NCBI GenBank assembly: GCA_964017235.1
Contig: OZ024933.1
Location: forward strand, 10,605,962 to 10,669,961
Reading direction: 5' to 3'
DNA: 64,000 bases
Origin: Sabellastarte sp. h YS-2021
Lineage: Eukaryota > Annelida > Polychaeta > Sabellida > Sabellidae
This document shows, one piece after another, positions 59,216-64,000 of the stretch. The notes under the pieces were generated by a model that saw nothing but the letters and a program-made list of their open reading frames with translations, ran no database searches and was not told where the DNA came from. Position 1 is the stretch's first letter. Every line of letters begins with the position of its first letter. Both the position numbers and the translations under genes were made by a program.

Positions 59216-60082
59216 CCTTTGAAATGAAGTAGCTATAAATGAGTTTCTTGCATTTATTCAAAAAATAAGATAACTCTTCTTATAACACATATGATAAAAG
59301 AATAAACAATTCAAAGCAAGAACAGATGACTGGCTGTTTGTTTGCTCACAATGTCAAGTGCATATTATGCAGATGTAACCATTACACACTCAAGTTTTAT
59401 CTGAATCATAGTGTAGGATATATGTAACATTTGATTAAGTTGAACTGTGTTTGTGTAACTACTCCTTCGATGAAAGAAATCCACATAAAATTAAAATTGT
59501 AATTGAATATTACAAAGAAATAAACACCAAGCTACAATTTCAGAAATGTATCCCACAATATACTTTGTAGACTTAAATGATGCAGCAACACATTTTATGA
59601 ATTCTAAAGCTAAATAAACTGGATATTGGTTTTGATCCTTGCTGTATATGGTCTGCTTTAGAGTAGAGATTAAGTTTTATAAAGATTGGTTTGTGATCCA
59701 CGGTCTGCAAGTAGGATTTATAGTGTTGTGCTCATGTGCACAATTTTTGTCATGCATATTCAACAGTAATAAATAGCAATCCTGTCATTATGTAACAAAT
59801 ATCTACCTAAGTATTTATCCTTAAGCCAAGCAAAAATTCACAATCTCTGAGTTACATGTTAATTTATATGCTAAAACTTCTGTGGCAATAAAACTTATTT
59901 TCTCAAGTTGCATGTAGTAAATTACATGAAGAAGCATTAATAGCAGAGAAACTGATTACAGATGAGTGGAGGCACTAGTGAGGCATAAAAAATAATGTTT
60001 CCAGATTGCTAATTATAGGTTGTGTCCATTCAAACCTCATCTTGGCATAAACTCTAATGTAATGCATTGTTCTGTGTTTCAG
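59216..60082. other. Intron between duplication and long-tail transmembrane exon
   Basis: AT-rich unique sequence. No repeat recognised. Confidence 0.4.
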
Positions 60083-60163
60083 CTTACACCAAATATCTGG
60101 TGATGAGCATTGCAATGTTGATTTTGTGTGTGGGTGTGGTTTTGGTTTATCTTCAAAGGACAG
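60083..60163 (+). CDS. Ig/FN3 receptor: transmembrane exon C, spliced onward
   Basis: Acceptor ctgtgtttcag at 60082, donor gacag|gtagga at 60164, phase 1 to phase 1. It encodes AYTKYLVMSIAMLILCVGVV followed by LVYLQRT: a hydrophobic stretch of about 20 residues flanked by a tyrosine/lysine and a basic stop-transfer end. Unlike exons A and B it has no stop and continues into tail exons, so this is the long-tail alternative. Confidence 0.75.
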
Positions 60164-60930
60164 GTAGGATTATAACCTTTCATAGAAGACCGTTTGTTTG
60201 ACAAATGTTCAAATAATTGTAATTTTAGTGCTAGACCCCAAAATATAACATACTTAAAATAAGTGTGTCTACATCTTGAAAAGTTAAAATTGTTTTGTGA
60301 TAAAAAGTTAAGTAGTTACAAGAATGTTCATGTTTTGAATGAAACCTCACTTTCTTATTGGATTTTAAATGGAGTCTTCGACTACTACATGCAGCCACAT
60401 GTAACCAAACTGAAAATAATGACATGAGCCTGAAGTTTACTCATTCGCAATAAGTGGGGATGTCGCTAAGTGCAGTTTGTTCTAACCATATATCCATTTT
60501 ATGATATGCCTTTCAACAGAAACACTTACAATTTTTGATATAAAATAAATTACATCTTTGAAATGTCCTCTACTAGTCCATGTAACACAAATCACTGTCA
60601 GCGTTTTTCATTAATATCTGAAAGCCTATAACTTTTTACACTTTGCCAGTTGTAACAAGCCCATAATGTTATCATATTTGGGTCTAGTTACCCTTTCATT
60701 TACTTTACCAAAAATAAAACATGCTCTGGTATTTGCTCCTTAAAATCAGACTATTTCCACTTATAATGTTCCCATATTTGAAATATTGTACAGGTGTTTC
60801 AAAGGAGGTCTGTCCTTTTTATGTCTTATGTCACAGGATCAGTATTCTGGATTCAAGAGAAGCACAAATATGGTTTTGTTATAAGATATGTGTACAATTC
60901 ATTTTCCTATTTTGTTTTGTGTGTTTCTAG

Positions 60931-61003
60931 GTAAACTGAAATTAATATGGAACAACTTTTTCCAACAAGATGGGAGACTATGCAAGTTCTTCAAACGATT
61001 TCG
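60931..61003 (+). CDS. Ig/FN3 receptor: cytoplasmic-tail exon 1
   Basis: Acceptor gtgtttctag at 60930, donor tttcg|gtaata at 61004, phase 1 to phase 2. It encodes GKLKLIWNNFFQQDGRLCKF and FKRF, a basic juxtamembrane segment. No signalling motif visible. Confidence 0.6.
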
Positions 61004-61619
61004 GTAATATTTGGTATATATTAGCATATAGGTTTGCAAGTTAAAAGGCTTTAAGGATCATCATCAACATCACATTGATTGAACTGCTTAATCATTGTCA
61101 GTGATTAAATGGTTATTCCTTATGCACTTGTAAAATATAAAAATATACTAGTGATATATTTTTATCACAAATGAAACCAATTTCAAAGAAGTGACAAAGT
61201 GTCATAAATTCCCTGTGTTAGTGTGCTTTGCATTATCAGTAATTATTGCTCTTTACACAGAAATAACAGAAAATTTAAATATATAAATTAATGTGTTAAG
61301 ATCTCATCATATCTTTACTTTCATGGTCACGGCACAGGAAACAAATTAATCTTTTTTGAGGTTATGATTTGAAAACTAATTTGACAAAGTTTGGGAAGAT
61401 TCAACTGCAATTAAGCAAAATGTTACATATTTTTAATCTCAAAATATTTAGATGGTTTATATTGTGCTATAGATATTATTACTTTATTTCTTCATAAATT
61501 TTGAGCTCCTAGGAGCAGGAAACTTGAATTTTGCTGAATGCAAAACACTTTGTTCTTGTTATCTTACTACCCTTTTAATGTATCATTGTCTATGTATCTG
61601 GTCTAAGTTAAAGTTGACA
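61004..61619. other. Intron sequence
   Basis: AT-rich. No repeat or exon recognised, but a small missed exon here would be one way to reconcile the phase of the flanking exons. Confidence 0.4.
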
Positions 61620-62500
61620 AGAGCACTGGCACAGTGATTATATCCAGCCTTAGGATAAGTGATAATGAAGAACTAAGGGGGTATAAGGTTTTGTAGTAAG
61701 ATTACCCCACTTGCACTAAAGAAGAGGTCAAAGATAAAGTCTGCAATTGGAAAAGATTTCCAGGGCATGAATACTCAAAGGTTGCTTTCACATCCCGAAC
61801 CCCTAGTAGCAATAATAAAGGAGATAAGGACTTTTTAACAGGATAATCTCATTTGGCATTAAACATGTAATATGGCAACAATTTTGTTTTTCAAACTAGC
61901 CCAAATTACTATCAGGCTAAATTTTCTAGCCATGTATCTTTTGTGCAAATTTGATGAACCCATCTTAATGATTTTGAAATAATTGGTTATGGCGGCCATT
62001 TTTTTTTAAATGAGGCTTAAACTGTTCACTGACAGAATATTTGCAGGTCAGGAATGCAATGGGCTGTTTTTACATTCTGAAGCCCCGGCACCAATAATAA
62101 GGGAGATATGATGTTTTAGTATGATGACCCCATTTAACCCTGAAGCAGGGGTCAAAGGTCAAATTCAACACCTGGAAAAGATTCTGCTTCTTACAATTTA
62201 TTTTCATATGCCAAACCCCTAAATGCAATGGTAAGGGAAATATAAGGCCTTTTAAGAGGATAACCCCATTTGACATTAAACATATTATATGGCGGCCATT
62301 TAGGTTTTTTTAAACTCGGCCTGAATTTCTGTAAATTTAATTAAGCTAGCTGCAATATTTCAAGATTTACAGCTTTTTGATGATTTTCAAGCATTTGGCT
62401 ATGATGGTCATTTTGTTTTTTTAAAATGAGACCAAAATTTTACACAGCCAATTTTTTGGATGCAAGGACGCACAAACAGAAGAAATTTTATAATTTCCTG
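61620..62500 (+). repeat. Internally repetitive interspersed element, copy 2
   Basis: Same blocks as 13800-15090, for example caccaataataagggaga (62090), ttaaccctgaagcaggggtc (62136), acacctggaaaagattc, and ggcggccatttaggtt (62291). Inserted in a receptor intron. Confidence 0.65.
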
Positions 62501-62723
62501 ACCAACACTTTTTCGACCAAGGTATTTTGAAAACTAAAGCTTTGAAAATCCAAAGACTTTTTTTACAGGTTGAACATTACTTTGTGTAGAGAGTTCATTT
62601 GTATATTTCTACACTGTAAAATGCATGTAATTTTGACAAATATGTTATTTTTCTGAATTACTTTGGAACTAATGAAAATAAGCCCAAAGGTGTCTTCATA
62701 TCTGTAAAACTGTATTCCTTTAG

Positions 62724-62852
62724 AAGAAATCGGAACCAAGCTACTCCAGTGAGCCTTCTCCAACCACTGACGCTGCCGTGATGGAAAACGGTCTCCTTGG
62801 CCAACAGGTAAAATATCCTGGTAACCTTTCATCCAGCCCAGAAAATCATTAG
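62724..62852 (+). CDS. Ig/FN3 receptor: probable C-terminal tail exon (phase uncertain)
   Basis: Acceptor attcctttag at 62723. In phase 0 the exon reads KKSEPSYSSEPSPTTDAAVM then ENGLLGQQ, with a good donor caacag|gtaaaa at 62808; without splicing it runs on to a stop at 62850-62852. The serine/proline/glutamate-rich text looks like a real tail. The preceding exon at 60931 ends in phase 2, though, and joining it directly gives RRNRNQATPVSLLQPLTLP and a stop at 62779-62781. Either the short end is right, or an unseen exon lies between them. If spliced at 62808, a candidate next acceptor at 63034 (atttttcag) would add only two residues and a stop. Confidence 0.5.
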   Translation, partial: KKSEPSYSSEPSPTTDAAVMENGLLGQQVKYPGNLSSSPENH

Positions 62853-64000
62853 AAAAGGTGAAATGACACTGCTAAAGTTTGACTGTTTCAGTAATGATAA
62901 ATATGTAAAGTCAAATTACAGTTAAATATTGATATTGAAAATGCACAGCAATTCCTGTACTGCAGATGGTCAGTACCAGTATAGCACTAGTTGTTAGATC
63001 TAAAGTGAAATCCATGACTATGTTCATTTTTCAGTTATATTGAACTACTGTAGTAATACGATTTCTCTGTGGATTTTTATATTTTACTTTGTTTAAAAAT
63101 TGATTTTTATATAGTATATATATAGTTGAGCATTTGATATACTGGCTATATTTTTACTAGAATTCAGTAGCATTATCTTGATATTATGGTATTTGCATAC
63201 TTCATCAAATATACCATTCCCTTCTGATGGTTGTACTGTTGTGGCACTGAGTGATCCTGGCCGTTCCTCTCCTCCCGTCCTTATTTGTTCCATAATATAA
63301 GTCATGTCTATAGAGTTGAAAACACTTAAACAGAAAGAATCCGATAAGTCAGGGCAAGAGGCACTAGGGCAATGACAATGACGATTACTCTGTAAATGTG
63401 TTGAAGGCAGGGCTGCTGGCAGGTAGCAGAGAGACTGTATATAAGCAGAAAGACATTAGGCATTGAGAGACCACAGAGTCAAGTTGTAGACTTTTCTGTT
63501 GTAAATCTTGCACATATTGCAAAAGGGCATTCCCAAAAGAAAGATATAAGTCTCGTTGTTGTAGATTGTTATCATCAAACAGAATTAAAATATGTAAAAG
63601 ATGTTTCCTGTGTCACTCAATTGTCTTTTTACAAACCTATAACTAATGTCCCAGCTGTTAAATCTTGCCTGTAGGGGCAAGAGTACAAAAAGTTTTGGGA
63701 AACTTTAGAAGCTTTGGGTACTGGTCCAAAAGTACTAAAAATTCTCAAACAAGGCTACATTCTCCCCTTCGGACCCTGTCAAACTTGACCATCTACACCC
63801 CTCAACCAGTGCCTACCAAGTATTAACATCCTACATAATATGGTTAATAAGGTCACTGAAGCATGTCCAAAGGAAAATTCAAGGTCACATCATAGCATTG
63901 CATACCTCCAGGATCCAACCAATCTCCCTTCTAAGTGTTAACTTCCTACACCTTACAGTTTCTGAGATACCGCTAGGACAGACCTTTTTCCAACGCCTGT
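62853..64000. other. 3' flank, no gene recognised
   Basis: AT-rich sequence up to about 63330, then more mixed sequence to the window end. Short open frames only. Confidence 0.35.
63395..63480 (+). promoter_or_regulatory. Possible TATA promoter or LTR-like segment
   Basis: An isolated tatataagcag (about 63438) lies in a less AT-rich context (gaaggcagggctgctggcag), followed about 40 bases later by accacagagtcaagttgtag. This could be a core promoter or part of a solo LTR. No downstream ORF supports it. Confidence 0.2.

Overview
The window is AT-rich eukaryotic nuclear DNA from an animal, most likely a marine invertebrate and plausibly a mollusc or other lophotrochozoan. This rests on GT-AG introns, Tx1/L1-type and CR1/L2-type LINEs, DIRS-type tyrosine-recombinase retrotransposons, tRNA-derived SINEs and inverted-repeat DNA elements, with very little open coding sequence. 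No bacterial or organellar gene is present. The species cannot be named from the sequence.

Left part (1 to about 35,000) is a repeat landscape. It holds a broken Tx1/L1 LINE ORF2 (1-2449), a decayed MADF-domain gene on the minus strand (3584-4910), two CR1/L2-like LINE relics (11.2-13.2 kb and 22.6-24.6 kb), several SINEs with target-site duplications, head-to-tail inverted-repeat elements at 19.2-20.2 kb, a perfect 141-bp tandem duplication at 16.55 kb, and a decayed DIRS-like element with gag-like, RT, RNase H and tyrosine-recombinase remnants (30.9-34.75 kb). An old, colinear non-coding duplication links about 5.87-8.3 kb with about 21.25-30.0 kb.

Right part (about 35 kb to 63 kb) carries the one convincing host gene, on the plus strand. 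It is an immunoglobulin/FN3-type single-pass membrane receptor built from phase-matched exons: 35654-35781 and 47496-47733 (Ig-like domain 1), then 49985-50170 and 51025-51162 (domain 2). These are followed by three candidate transmembrane exons at 52226-52380, 56025-56182 and 60083-60163, and cytoplasmic-tail exons at 60931-61003 and 62724-62852. The first two transmembrane exons lie in a recent 3.6-kb tandem duplication (51835-55421 and 55647-59215). Each ends in a stop right after the membrane segment and contains an internal splice donor that would turn it into an 18-nt microexon. Each copy also holds two further acceptor-preceded, phase-1 open stretches. The locus therefore looks built for alternative C-termini: tail-less membrane forms, a long-tailed form, and possibly forms lacking a membrane anchor. 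No signal-peptide exon was found.

The 11.7-kb intron that splits Ig domain 1 is stuffed with mobile DNA: two copies of a 970-bp inverted-repeat element in opposite orientation, the second nested in a 3-kb element with 145-bp terminal inverted repeats; an in-frame-open minisatellite; and a second, minus-strand DIRS-like gag relic interrupted by a SINE.
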